A stretch of 64,000 bases of DNA from Brachynemurus nebulosus (Eukaryota > Arthropoda > Insecta > Neuroptera > Myrmeleontidae). The position numbers and the translations under genes are program-made. This document shows positions 22,831-33,205 of this stretch, piece after piece. Where the stretch lies: positions 34,620,108-34,684,107 of the forward strand of contig JAPWDM010000005.1 in assembly GCA_035578155.1 (NCBI GenBank), written 5' to 3'. Under the pieces are notes generated by a model, which was not told where the DNA came from, did not search any database, and saw nothing but the letters and a program-made list of their open reading frames with translations. Every line of letters begins with the position of its first letter. Positions within the stretch are counted from its first letter, which is position 1.

Positions 22831-24028
22831 AAAGTCAATTTATTTTCTATAATTTTAGTGTGTTTACAACTATGTTGTATGTGTATAATCATATAATGTG
22901 TATGTATGTATGTATATAACTGCAATAGTGAGATATACGTATGTGGATATACATACCTACTTATATTGGTTAAAAGATGTAGTCGGCATCTGAATGTATT
23001 GGTGAAACAAAATCTTTATAGGATGAATGTACCAAAAGTTGGTCAGTAAAGCCTTTTGGTACTTTTAAAATACAAAATCAATTATATATACAACTATATA
23101 TTTCAATTAATAGAGGATCTACGGATTACTTATCAATTTTATTGTAGAATCGTTTCCAGGTAGTTCAATTCAAGTGAAATCTTGAAATAAGTAATTAAAT
23201 TATAAGACTGATTAATAAACCTGTTTACTTTTTCCCTAAATCGGTCACATGTGTCATGTTGCTAGTTTTGGATATTCTTGACCTTAAGATTGACCTACGC
23301 TAAAAAAAGTTAACGTTTATTAGTTGCATAATATGAATACTAACATGAGTACTGCTAATTGATGGCAATCAATAAAAAATAATTTAATTTCTTTGAAAGA
23401 ATTGGTTTAATTTTTGCCGTGAAAAGTGAACAATCCTCAAATAAAATATTGATCTGGAGACGAAAAATACTTTCTAGACGTATTTAATGTTAATAATATA
23501 AATCTACAAAATTATTCAAAATAATCTGAAAAAGCCGAAATAAACCAGTTAGTGCTTATAATGTATCAAATTGAGGAATCTTTTAATAAAATCATCTGCT
23601 TTCAAACATGTACACATTTATAGAAAATAAATTTCTTATTTATAAGTTCTTTTAAACCGAAGTTCTCAATTTTTATGGACTAATATCCTTTGGAAACTAG
23701 TCCATAAAAATAGGGAACTTCGGTTTAAAAAACATATACGTAATTGTATTATCCTAAGAAACTTAATATAAAGTTTATAAATTTATTATTATTTAAAGAA
23801 AAAATATAGATCCAGTTTAGGTACGTCTACCCCATAGGCTAAGAAACACTACTAGATATTTTGTTTAAATGCATTATTTGTGTCTTTGATGATAGGTATA
23901 TTGATATGGAACCAATTTAACGCCTTATATAGTACAAAATGTATATATACGTATATCTATGTGTGTGAATGTATTTGTACCTCTAATATACATATTTTTC
24001 AAATAAGTACATAACTGTTGACAGTTTT
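22831..24028. other. No gene; one hairpin
   Basis: AT-rich. A hairpin at 23651-23729 has 32-bp arms with a few mismatches (TTTAAACCGAAGTTCTC against the inverse of GGGAACTTCGGTTTAAA). Confidence 0.55.
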
Positions 24029-24138
24029 AGCGAATGGAATTCAGCTATTACAGCCACTGTCATGACGCGACTTGAGCCCGGGACTATGGCAGAAATTTGT
24101 TTTGAGGTCCCTAGAAACCGAAAAAAATAGTCACTAAA

Positions 24139-24224
<86 letters not shown>

Positions 24225-24537
24225 CCGCGCGATAATTCTCGAACGAAATGTCTTACGTTTATGAAATTTGGTGAAAATATTGGAAGTCCAAAACCGTTGG
24301 ACGATGCCTGCAACATGTCTTTTTTAGCAATTTTCGTGAAAAAAATTAACTTTTTGCCAAAATTTCCTCTTATTCAAAAATTTTTGTAAAAATTTTGTAC
24401 ACTATTGGAAAGAAGAGAAAAAATCACATAAAAAAGGTCTTCAAACTATTATGCTATGTCAACTGGTTTCCAAGAAAAACTAACTTTTATAAACGGAAAT
24501 TCGCTATGTTATGCAGGATGTTGCGACAGGGGTATAT
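24029..24537 (+). mobile_element. Family 1 repeat, full-length copy
   Basis: Contains the start TTTTAGCGAATGG, CACTGTCATGACGCGACTTG and GAGGTCCCTAGAAACCGAAA. The TA tract is at 24146-24192, followed by (TG)n to 24222. Then come CGCGCGATAATTCTCGAACG, AACCGTTGGACGATG, AAAAAATCACATAAAAAAGG and the end GGATGTTGCGACAGGGGTAT. This is the most complete copy, about 510 bp, and defines the block order for the family. Confidence 0.8.
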
Positions 24538-24649
24538 TATAATTATAATGGCCTAAAATCCTAATTGATGTTAAAAACACCAGTAAATTATTATAAAATT
24601 AAAAAAAAAAAGAAAAAAACACAAAATAATAAACTTTTTATGAAATATT

Positions 24650-24868
24650 TTTTGTCTCGCATATCTTGAGAACAAATGATAATATCATTTGTTTGATAAG
24701 GGTCCCCACCCTTAGGTACAGAGGGCGGCCAGGCGACCTTAGGTACTATCGGGGGGCCCAGTGGAGTAGCCCCCTGAAATGAAACAATTATTATTTACGT
24801 ACAGTAGTCTCTAGTCTTTAAGGACACCTAATGGGAAGTTGACAGTGTGGGTAAACCTGTCTCCCCAA
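24650..24868 (+). repeat. Dispersed repeat B, left arm
   Basis: TGTCTCGCATATCTTGAGAA, CAGTAGTCTCTAGTCTTTAA and GGGTAAACCTGTCTCCCCAA are inverted at 27736-27985. A GC-rich middle (GGGGGGCCCAGTGGAGTAGC) corresponds to a repeated GGGGCTTTGCCCC-type block in the other arm. Confidence 0.65.
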
Positions 24869-25381
24869 TTTTTTTTTTTTAGTATTATTATAGATAAGTA
24901 TAATATTTTAAATTTTTTTCAATATTTTTTAAATTACTCGGCTCTAGTAAGCTAGGCTCTACTAATCGAATAATTTTAAAACCTTATTTTTTCGCGTGCC
25001 AAAATAGTTATTCGTGAGTTCGAACAAGTACTCCTGATTTTTCTTCAACCCAATCATTGTGGAAATTCAGTCAAAATTCGCGTCTTGGAAAAAATTGCAA
25101 TGTTTTCTTAAAAACTAGTAGTGGTACTCAATATAAAACCAATATTATTTTTATACGTGTATGATTCTTATTTAAATACTTTTATTAAAACGCATTAAAC
25201 CTATATTTACATATTTTCGTTTGAACAATAATATAGTGTATAAAACAGTTCCCTCCCCTACCTCATACTCAAAAGGGAGGGAAAGTATCTATAGCCTATA
25301 GCTGTATATGGGTGTACAAATTCAATGTTAAATAATACTTTCAACTAAATTGAGTCCATTTTCATGCAAAATAAATATATA
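24869..25381. other. AT-rich sequence, no gene seen
   Basis: Nothing supported. Confidence 0.4.
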
Positions 25382-26322
25382 CAGTAGTGTGCAAAAGTTA
25401 ACATACACACGGAAAGAAAGAATGTCGAATATTTAGTGTGCAGCAGATTAGTCACAGACCAAATATTCTAAAATTATCGTTGACTTTACACAGTAAAGAT
25501 TAAAATGGCAGCACTAAAAAAAAGAATAATTTATTTAATTGCTAAATCAATAATTATTTTAGAATATTTGGTCTGTGACCACTTTTTAATGTGCTACACA
25601 CTAAATATTTTATATTTTTTTTTTACGTGTAGATTTAATGTAAAAAAATTATTTATCTTTCAATTCGAATAAGAATAGAACTTTTTTTCAAAAACTGTTT
25701 TTAGAAAAATTATAAAAAATACATTATAATATATTAATATTACTAGATTCGTGCTTCAGTAAGTTTTTTTTTTCTATTTTGGTATCCTACGTATTGATTT
25801 TGAAAATTTTTTTCCTGAAATTAACCCCAAGAATCAAAATTCAACTTTTTATTCTCCACGTTAATAATTGCATCATCACACTCAATGTTGGTTCGTACTA
25901 AACTTTTATATCAAGCAGTTTGAAGTCGTTCGTCATAGACGAACGACGAACGAGGTGATTCCAGAAGTGTTTCGTTTTGCCAATTTTGGTACGGAACACT
26001 AAAAACTGGGAATAAATTCATAAACCTTCGTAAGGAGTAAAAGACCTACTTGCTGAAATGCAAAGACTTGATAGATATTCAAGAACTGAATTTTTTTAAT
26101 CCATAGTTTACTCCCGAACTATCGAAAAAGTAGTAATAGGCACTCTTACGTGAATTTTCTCAAATTTTGAAGCTGCCTTTGCATGGCTTTTTTCCTCAAT
26201 CGGAAGCATATTTACTGAAATTTTCTAGTTTTCAAGTATTTTCCTGTACCGATAGGTAAGCTGCAGAATGCGAAAAATAATTTTATTTTTTAAACTTGTA
26301 TTAAAACTTTTGTACACTACCG
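25382..26322. mobile_element. Tc1/mariner-type element, decayed
   Basis: The left end CAGTAGTGTGCAAAAGTT and the reverse complement of the right end (CGGTAGTGTACAAAAGTT) match at 16 of 18 bases. TA flanks both sides. No transposase frame is visible in the 941 bp. A fold-back at about 25408-25630, with arms holding CACAGACCAAATATTCTAAA and its inverse, is nested at the left. Confidence 0.65.
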
Positions 26323-26324
26323 TA

Positions 26325-26930
26325 CATACATGTATATTAGTAGAAAATTAATGTATGTGGATATAGCATGTGTAATTTAACTATATTAGATACTACTACC
26401 GTTATCTATAGTACGGGGGGACCTGAAGCAGGGGGGGTACCAATGGAGTAAAATTGAGTAAGGTTTGTAAATATAACATGTATATACGGAATTTTCTGTA
26501 CGTGCTTATTGAATGAAAATTATTCGCTAGTATTAAAGTTTAAGTAAGGTTTAATACACATGATGAAAGGACACAAACTCTGCCTTGCTTTTGGTTACCG
26601 ACGCAACGCGGCGATGGTTGGGGGTTAAGGTCAACAATTATTGTTTTTATCAACGATGAAAATTATTCAAAGCCTGCACTGTCGTAAATGTCTTTGTTTC
26701 AGATAAAACCTAACTTTGTATTTAAACATAATAATAATATTCGTTATATGTATTTTAATATAATTATTTAGAAGCTTCACACAAAAGTAATATTATTTTC
26801 GGGGTTGTTATTCGTTATTTTATAGGTAGCTTAGCGGTATAGTGTAAACGAATGTTTGATACGTGACTTAGAAGAGTAACAAGGAGTTTTGTAAAAACTT
26901 GCCTTTTTATTTTTTTATTGTACAGCCAAG
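26325..26930. other. No gene seen
   Basis: AT-rich with a short G run near 26415. Nothing supported. Confidence 0.4.
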
Positions 26931-26932
26931 TC

Positions 26933-27658
26933 TCCTATAACGCGGTCTCTATAGAACGTGGTATGAAATTGCGACAAGTGTTCTATAACGTGATCTCCAA
27001 AGAATGTGGTTTTCGTACAAGAAAATTTAAACAATTCAAATAACTTGAAAAAATTATCTGTAGCAGCACTTATTCGTGATCTATCCGCAATAGAGTATTT
27101 TTTTAAAAATTGGTTTACTTTTCGTAATCGTAAATTTTTAATCGTAAATATCTCGTAAACGGTGCCTCATAGCGAAAAAATAACAACATTTTTGAAGGCT
27201 TAAGCGATGCAAGTTGTGGATATTCCAAACATATTGGAACTATTAAGATGTAGTTTTCGTTATCGAAAATTATCGATATCGAAAATAACGATATTTTAAA
27301 AATTTAAATATGTAAAATTCTACATATTCGTTCTCATTTCTATTATAAAATTCGATTAATTAACCGTATCAATCACAATTTGATACTTTGACAATGTAGT
27401 TTTTATACAGGTCTGATTTATGTACAATTTATTATTTTATTTTTGGTATTCCATATAACGCGGTACGATTCATTTAATTTGTATTAATTTTCAATCTCCA
27501 TATAAAACGCGGTTTCCATATAACACGGTATAATTTTTGTTTTTCTTATTTTTGTGATTTCCACAACGCGGTTTCCATAGAACGAATTATTGATATCAAT
27601 TCATTTTGAGTCTCCTATAACGCGGTACGAATTAACCGCGCTATAGAAGACTTGACTG
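26933..27658. mobile_element. pogo-like element with repeated ends
   Basis: The left end CAGCCAAGTCTCCTATAACG and the reverse complement of the right end (CAGTCAAGTCTTCTATAGCG) are inverted repeats between TA bases. The motif TATAACGCGGT recurs at least six times inside, in both halves (for example near 27455, 27500, 27565, 27615). Repeated subterminal motifs may be transposase-binding sites. 726 bp, no transposase. Confidence 0.7.
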
Positions 27659-27735
27659 TATATCATTTTCAAAAGTGGAGTCAATTTTTTTTATTTATCA
27701 ATTTTAGTGAAATTTTTGCACCACCATAATATAAC

Positions 27736-27985
27736 AATTTGGGGGGGGGACAGGTTTACCCACACTGTGAACTTCCCATTGGATGCCCTTAAAGGCTAGA
27801 GACTACTGTACATAAATAATTCTTTTTTCATTTCAGGGGCTCCTCCCCCTGAGCCCCGACAGGGGCTTTGCCCCTTGCACCCCACTGGAGGGCTTAGCCC
27901 CGTGTATCCCGTGGAGAATTCCATCCCTCCTCAAACAATTGATATAATCATTTATTCTTAAGATATGAAAGACGAAAAATTTTTC
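27736..27985 (-). repeat. Dispersed repeat B, right arm
   Basis: Inverted match of 24650-24868. The GC-rich core repeats GGGGCTTTGCCCC- and GGGCTTAGCCCC-like palindromes with a period near 32 bp. The peptide GAKPSSGVQGAKPLSG on the minus strand is a translation of that core, not a gene. Confidence 0.65.
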
Positions 27986-28019
27986 ACAAAAAATTTTTAC
28001 TTTTGTTTTTTTATTAAAA

Positions 28020-28320
28020 AAAAAACAAAACACTAATCTGAATCTGCTGAAAACTTTATCCGGTCTTCATTTTTTAATTACGCATCTAATGAAATTAATC
28101 CGGAGTCGATATCATCATTTTTTCTCGAGATACGAGTATGCAAGACGAAAGAAAATTCACGAATGAACTAAAGAATGCACACACAGACATCACGCTAGAA
28201 ACGATGAATTCGGATTTTAGTGACCTTGAAACGTGGAGATATGTCTAAATTAGCGATTCGTAAAATCGGACCCATTACAATAACTTCCAATGCGAAGTTA
28301 ACAATTGTACCTTCCCAGCG
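28020..28320 (-). repeat. Dispersed repeat A, minus copy
   Basis: Inverted copy of 21640-21950. Here A and B lie side by side, while in the left half they are 2.7 kb apart. The minus-strand frame ends with the same peptide core as the plus copy (VIVMG, ILRIANLDISPRF) and the same stop codon. Confidence 0.7.
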
Positions 28321-28521
28321 CTTCTGCCATAGTGCAACTTTTATATATTCGATTCTTTTCGTTGTTAAAATGCAAAATGCATTAAAATTTTCGCAACAAA
28401 TGACAATAAACAAACAATTTAAGATCTGTCTTCTAATTTATAATATTGTATGTTAAAAAGAACAAAGTAAAATTAACAAAATTTATGAAGATTTCTACTT
28501 CTCAAGAAATGAAATACATGC

Positions 28522-28677
28522 TTATGATGATGCTGTACTGGTCTGGTGCATGGAAAACATAAAGTTAATGACGCATTTCACATTTTCCTTATTTGTTTTG
28601 CCAAACAGCACTGTTGATGGTCGTTTGTTAGCGGTGTTAGTGTGTGCTAACACTGCTAACAGTGCTAAAATCTTCAT
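28522..28677 (-). CDS. Candidate small secreted peptide (51 aa), doubtful
   Basis: From an ATG at 28675-28677 the minus strand reads MKILALLAVLAHTNTANKRP and ends at 28522. The start looks like a signal peptide: a basic residue, a hydrophobic run ILALLAVL, then a small-residue cleavage-like site. The frame extends upstream in phase without a stop to 28749, so the start is a choice. GC content is higher than the flanks, but GTTAGCAGTGTTAGC-type repetition could also explain the hydrophobic run. No family recognised; it could be a first exon or chance. Confidence 0.2.
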   Translation of the reverse strand: MKILALLAVLAHTNTANKRPSTVLFGKTNKENVKCVINFMFSMHQTSTASS

Positions 28678-28896
28678 TATACGCTTACATATTATTCGTT
28701 CAGTTTGTTGAACGTGCCACGTTTGGGGCTGAGAGGTGTAGCGGGGCATTAATTACATTTCAACGACCATGCTATTTATTTATCTAAAAGCTTCGTATGT
28801 ATAATTTACATTATTAATAATAAGAAATGAGAACAATTAATTTGTTGTTGAAATTTGATTCTTCGTTAACTTTAAGCAAATAAACATATGTACACT

Positions 28897-29181
28897 CAGT
28901 GCTGAATTTACACTAAGAGCACTAGGGGCTAGTGCTCAGAGAGGCAAATTTTCAGAGGCGGCAAAATTTTCCGTAGCTGTCGGTAAGAAGCCCGAAAAAA
29001 GCTTTTTTCGACTGGCCACTTACTTTTTTAGGGAAAAGTTTTTAAAAAATTTGATTTTCTCCCAGGAGCCCGCTATACCATTTCTTTCGGCCCAGGCTTT
29101 AGGTTATGTAGGCATTTTTCATGAATACGGCGGCATTTCTTACGAAGCCCCAGGGCGGTACTTAGGGTAAATCCGGCCGTG
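28897..29181. mobile_element. hAT-type MITE (285 bp)
   Basis: The left end CAGTGCTGAATTTACACTAA and the right end TTAGGGTAAATCCGGCCGTG are imperfect inverted repeats. Flanks TGTACACT (28889-28896) and TGCACACT (29182-29189) differ at one base. Interior GAGGCGGCAAAATTTT and AGGGCGGTACTTAGGG. Related to the elements at 3232 and 9398. Confidence 0.75.
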
Positions 29182-29189
29182 TGCACACT

Positions 29190-30162
29190 CAATATGTACT
29201 ATAAAACTGTTGTGTTAATTTATTTGATATTTTTTCTAAATTAAAGATATTGAAAGTTGAAATTTTTGCAGTTTATGAGAAATAAATGTCAAAATAGGTT
29301 CTACTGACTCGTAACAGCAGTCGCTGCTGGAGTCGATTAAAGTAGCAGAAGTCTTGTAATCTCGTTTGTGATTTTTCCCTCCAAAATAAAAATTTTCTCT
29401 CTGCACATTTCACGTTTAAGCGCTTCCTAAACAATTTTGATTCCGTATCTGTCGACCGATTGTAATGAAATTTTCGAGAGTCAGTTCTTGCATAGTCTCC
29501 TGTGAATTTCATTGAAGTCGACGCATGGGCAAACGTGTCTAATCCATTAAATACCAATATCTTATGTTACTGCTCGACTGATTGGCGTACCAGAAAACTA
29601 TATACTGGACTCCTTGGCAGTGTATTTTTTTATAAGCGTGTAAACTAGCTTAAAAGAATATCCAATTACTCGAAAATAATCTTTCTTTATTATTGTGTGT
29701 GCTCATTGAGTCAGTGGATTCATTCAAATGAAAATTGTTAATTTAAATTTCAGACACAACAATTTGCTTATTTACCAAGGAATGTTATCTTATACATATT
29801 ATGTGTGTAATCTGTTATTTATTATTACTCTTATTATTATATACAAAAAGGAAAGGGTCAGTGAACATTGCGAATACTGACGCTCTTATTGTTACGATCG
29901 CCTGTCGAAAATTTTGCCAGTTAATAGCTACATTTTTAACGGGTCCTTTTAGTGAACAAAACATTCGCATGTGGGAGATTTTTATATAAGATCACTTTTG
30001 TCGGCAACGTGTGTTAAAAAAATATGATTCATTTTTTATTGAATAATTGATTCGAATAAAATGATATACGTAGATAGTTACAGTTCACGTTAACAGAGTT
30101 TGGAAATTTTACTTTGTTTATCATGTTAGAACAAAGTACTTAACCACAAATTAGCAGTTAAT
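29190..30162. other. No gene recognised
   Basis: Holds a 94-codon minus-strand frame (29273-29557) with a fairly balanced composition (GDYARTDSRKFHYNR) but no motif I know. It may be coding debris. The rest is AT-rich. Confidence 0.35.
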
Positions 30163-30334
30163 ACCCCTGTCGCAGCATCCTGCATAACATAGCGAATTTC
30201 CGTTTATAAAAATTCGTTTTTCTCGGAAACTAGTTGACATAGAAAAAAAGTTTAAAAACCTTTTTTATGTAATTTTTTCTTCTCTTTTAAATGGTGTAAA
30301 AAAATTTCGCAAAAATTTTTGAATACATAATCAA

Positions 30335-30337
<3 letters not shown>
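30163..30337 (-). mobile_element. Family 1 repeat, 3' half, reversed
   Basis: Reading right to left it is the family end: ATACCCCTGTCGCAGCATCC, then CATAGCGAATTTCC, CTCGGAAACTAGTTGACATA, TCTTCTCTTTTAAATGGTGT. It ends in a TA tract at 30338. Confidence 0.75.

Positions 30338-30430
<93 letters not shown>
30338..30430. repeat. (TA)n tract, left half of a split tract
   Basis: Uninterrupted TA for about 93 bp. It abuts a TA-target MITE (30431-30884) and resumes on the other side at 30885-30950. Confidence 0.95.
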
Positions 30431-30432
<2 letters not shown>

Positions 30433-30883
30433 ATGTGAGTTTTTTGAGAGTTGCCATTTTTATTGGAACCAAATTTGTATGAGAGAAATGGTACTGGAAA
30501 AGGTTATTTTCTTGGATGTAATGGAAATGTAACCAACCAGAACACTATCGGTTGAAGTATCCTCAAGTAGATTTGCATATTGTTTCCGCCTAACTGACAA
30601 ATGAAAGGAAAATTAAAAAATTAAACTTGGTTAAAAAATTTTTTTGTGCTCATTTATGTTGTTAATTAATGCATTAGATCAGTTTTATCGAAAAATGAAA
30701 ATATAGTTTCATTTAAAAATCTGTAAGTTTGTATCATAGCTCGAAAAGCATAAGAGCGATAAAGCTCCTGACTATAGCAATCGGTTTCCCCCATCGATAC
30801 CTACAATTCTTATCTGAACAATTTTTCGATTAAATCAACGGTTTGGTTGTAATAAATATAGCAACTTTCAAAATACTCCCACA

Positions 30884-30884
<1 letters not shown>
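30431..30884 (+). mobile_element. TA-target MITE, copy 1, inside a TA tract
   Basis: The left end CCATGTGAGTTTTTTGAGAG and the right end CAACTTTCAAAATACTCCCA followed by CAG are inverted repeats. A second copy in reverse orientation lies at 33300-33754 (455 bp), with shared interior blocks such as AAGAGCGATAAAGCTCCTGA and TGTTGTTAATTAATGCATTA. Non-coding; Tc1/mariner-type by its target. Confidence 0.85.

Positions 30885-30950
<66 letters not shown>
30885..30950. repeat. (TA)n tract, right half
   Basis: Sixty-six bases of pure TA directly between the MITE and the RT remnant. Confidence 0.95.
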
Positions 30951-30952
<2 letters not shown>

Positions 30953-31528
30953 AAATTAACTGTTTTGTTTCAACAGTATCTATAATATTTTTCTCATTAG
31001 CTACTCCCATTAATTCCCTTATTCTTTGGTTTCGAACCATGTCACGTCTGGATACTTTTGCCGCTCCAAAGTCCATTTCGGTCACCATAAGCTTATGTTT
31101 GGTACTTTCTGTTTGTTGCCAGACCTATGAACCATATTATGTTAATACGCTTTTTATAATAGACTTGTGTATTGTATATTTGCAGTTTTCGATTTCTGGC
31201 GATAGTATTACTCCACAGAGGATGGAATTTAAGGCATTTATCGCTTTTTGTTTGTTTGAGTAATTCGGAATTGTAGTTCGAGATCTTGTGTGCCATTCTG
31301 GTCTATATATATCCCAAGATATTTGATACTCGAAGTTCCCCTTATGACATCACCGTTATCTAGCCTTAGATCTTGTAGCTCGCTATTTATACATAGATAA
31401 GTTGTCTTTTCAATATTTACTTCTAGTCCTTCTTCAAAATAGACCTGTTTTAATTTCCTAGTCATAATTCTAGGTCGTCTTTATTCTGTGCAATTACCAC
31501 CTGGTCATCTGCAACAAGAATCAAAATA
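30951..31528 (-). pseudogene. Non-LTR retrotransposon RT remnant (3' half)
   Basis: On the minus strand the pieces read, in order: LVADDQVVIAQNKDDLE (RT catalytic box, here with VADD), EEGLEVNIEKTTYL, GTSSIKYLGIYIDQNGTQD, NALNSILCGV, IIKSVLTYGS, VWQQTESTKHKL, MVTEMDFGAAKVSRRDMVRN, IRELMGV and KQLIWY. This is the end of the palm/thumb and the C-terminal region of the non-LTR retrotransposon reverse transcriptases common in insects; I cannot fix the clade. A one-base loss separates DLE from MTRKL, a stop follows TNKKR and further shifts occur. The match breaks off at LIWY where the TA tract begins, and nothing of the N-terminal half is left. Confidence 0.88.
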
Positions 31529-32313
31529 TTCCCACTGCAACAAGAATCTGTAACAAGAATCAAAAATCCCACAACAAGAATCAAAGCATTACATCAAAAA
31601 AGCGTAGAGTACTAGAGAAAATTCATAGAAAAATTACTGTGCTCAGCACTACAATCGACACTACAATCGACATACATGAAGGTTACATAGCCAGGCTGGT
31701 GTGGCAAGTAACATAGCCAGGCTGGTCACTGCTGGTGTGATGTCGTGTGCAAACAGTATTCATTAGAATGTCCTACAGGACGGTCACCGTTTAATTCATC
31801 ATTTTATTACTTCACTATATTCAGTATTAGAATATATTGTTGCCAGTCATTTTGTATGCATCATAAAGAATCAGAGGTCGGAAAAGATCGATTGTTCCTC
31901 AGTACGTACAGCCCTAGCAACATAAGGTTGCGGGTCAGATGCGCAAATGAAAGAGTACGACAACAAGAATTAAACTATAACATATGTGCATAAGAGTGTG
32001 ATAGAAGTTGTGGTAGCACATTAAATTTTACCATGCTAGCACAACAATTTTTATGAAGCCAAGACTAATACTTTTTACGTTTCAATTTAATAATATTTAC
32101 ATGATCGTAAAATATTTTTTACTTTGGTCGTCGATCGCGCACGCATTATAAGAGAGCATGGTAATTTTTCTGAAATTTTATCTACAAAAATTATATGATT
32201 TTTCTCTCCGTGTACAACAAAATAAAAATTATTAATTGAAGGTGGAATTGAACCCGTAGCCTTCATGTTACGCGACGGTTTATGTCATCAACTAATGTTC
32301 TCTTGTATAATAG
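31529..32313. other. No gene; short direct duplications
   Basis: Words CAACAAGAATCAAA (31510-31600) and ACATAGCCAGGCTGGT (two copies near 31685 and 31710) repeat locally. A B-box-like word GGTTCAATTCC on the minus strand near 32240 is too poorly supported to call a tRNA or SINE. Confidence 0.4.
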
Positions 32314-32316
32314 TAA

Positions 32317-32755
32317 GGCCCGATCCACACTATAGTACCGATGTCGGTACGCTCCCGCTCCGGTCTCGCTACGATATAATCTTATTGTGTTCACATTACA
32401 GTACTGATACCATGCCGGTACCTATTCGTTCTCCATTCACATTATAATACTGCTCTCAGTACGCTCCCAAGTCGGTCTCAGTTCGATACAAATATATTTT
32501 CATAACTACTAAACGCAAGCGGAGCGGAGTGGAATCAAAAAAGTGTTCACACTATCGATATAGGTCTGATAACGCTTCGATAAAATTTTATCTGAGTGGT
32601 ATTGGTATTGGAGCGATATTGGAGCGAGAGCGTACCGCGACTGATGTCGGAGCGATGATGTGAATATACACATTGTTTCTTGTGTAAGAATATTTTATCG
32701 AATCGGGAGGGTGGCGATATCGTACCCAGAGCGGAGCGTTAGTGTGAATCGGGCC
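32317..32755. mobile_element. PIF/Harbinger-like MITE (TAA target)
   Basis: The left end GGCCCGATCCACACTATAG and the reverse complement of the right end (GGCCCGATTCACACTAACG) are inverted repeats flanked by TAA (32314-32316, 32756-32758). The interior repeats CGGTACGCTCCC, GGTACCGACATCGG-type words and GGAGCGATA in both orientations. 439 bp, non-coding. Confidence 0.75.
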
Positions 32756-32758
32756 TAA

Positions 32759-33205
32759 GGTGTATTACATAATCGTTTAGCTCACGGTTATTTTTTTGCA
32801 AACTGTGGTTACGTGAATTATACTACTTTATATGTGCAGTGTGTACAATCAAATGAGAATGAGAAAATAGTCGTATCGTCGCACTACACATAGTGTAGCT
32901 TTAAATTGTTGTTATTATTATATACATGCCATTCATTGATAATGTGAACGTTTATACAAATGAATTAAAATATCCATTCATCTTTAATATTTTCAAATCA
33001 ATGTTTCTGTATACATTTAAATTAAAATGGTTTTTGTTATTTAAAATAAGTGTTCTTGTATTTATTAACTATTACGGATAGTGTACCTGACTGAAAGTGT
33101 TATAAAATGTACTATTAATATACTTTTAAAATTTGTGTTGTGCAAAATAGTTCCTTGTGCGTTACCTTAGTTTTGAATATAAATGTTCAATAAATGGTTA
33201 AGTGA
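32759..33205. other. AT-rich sequence, no gene seen
   Basis: Nothing supported. Confidence 0.4.

Noticed and set aside
27833..28033. 66-codon frame with GAKPLSG repeats
   Set aside because: Translation of the GC-rich GGGGCTTTGCCCC core of repeat B.
32225..32300. tRNA-like B box on the minus strand (GGTTCAATTCC)
   Set aside because: The T stem does not pair and no A box or acceptor stem is visible.
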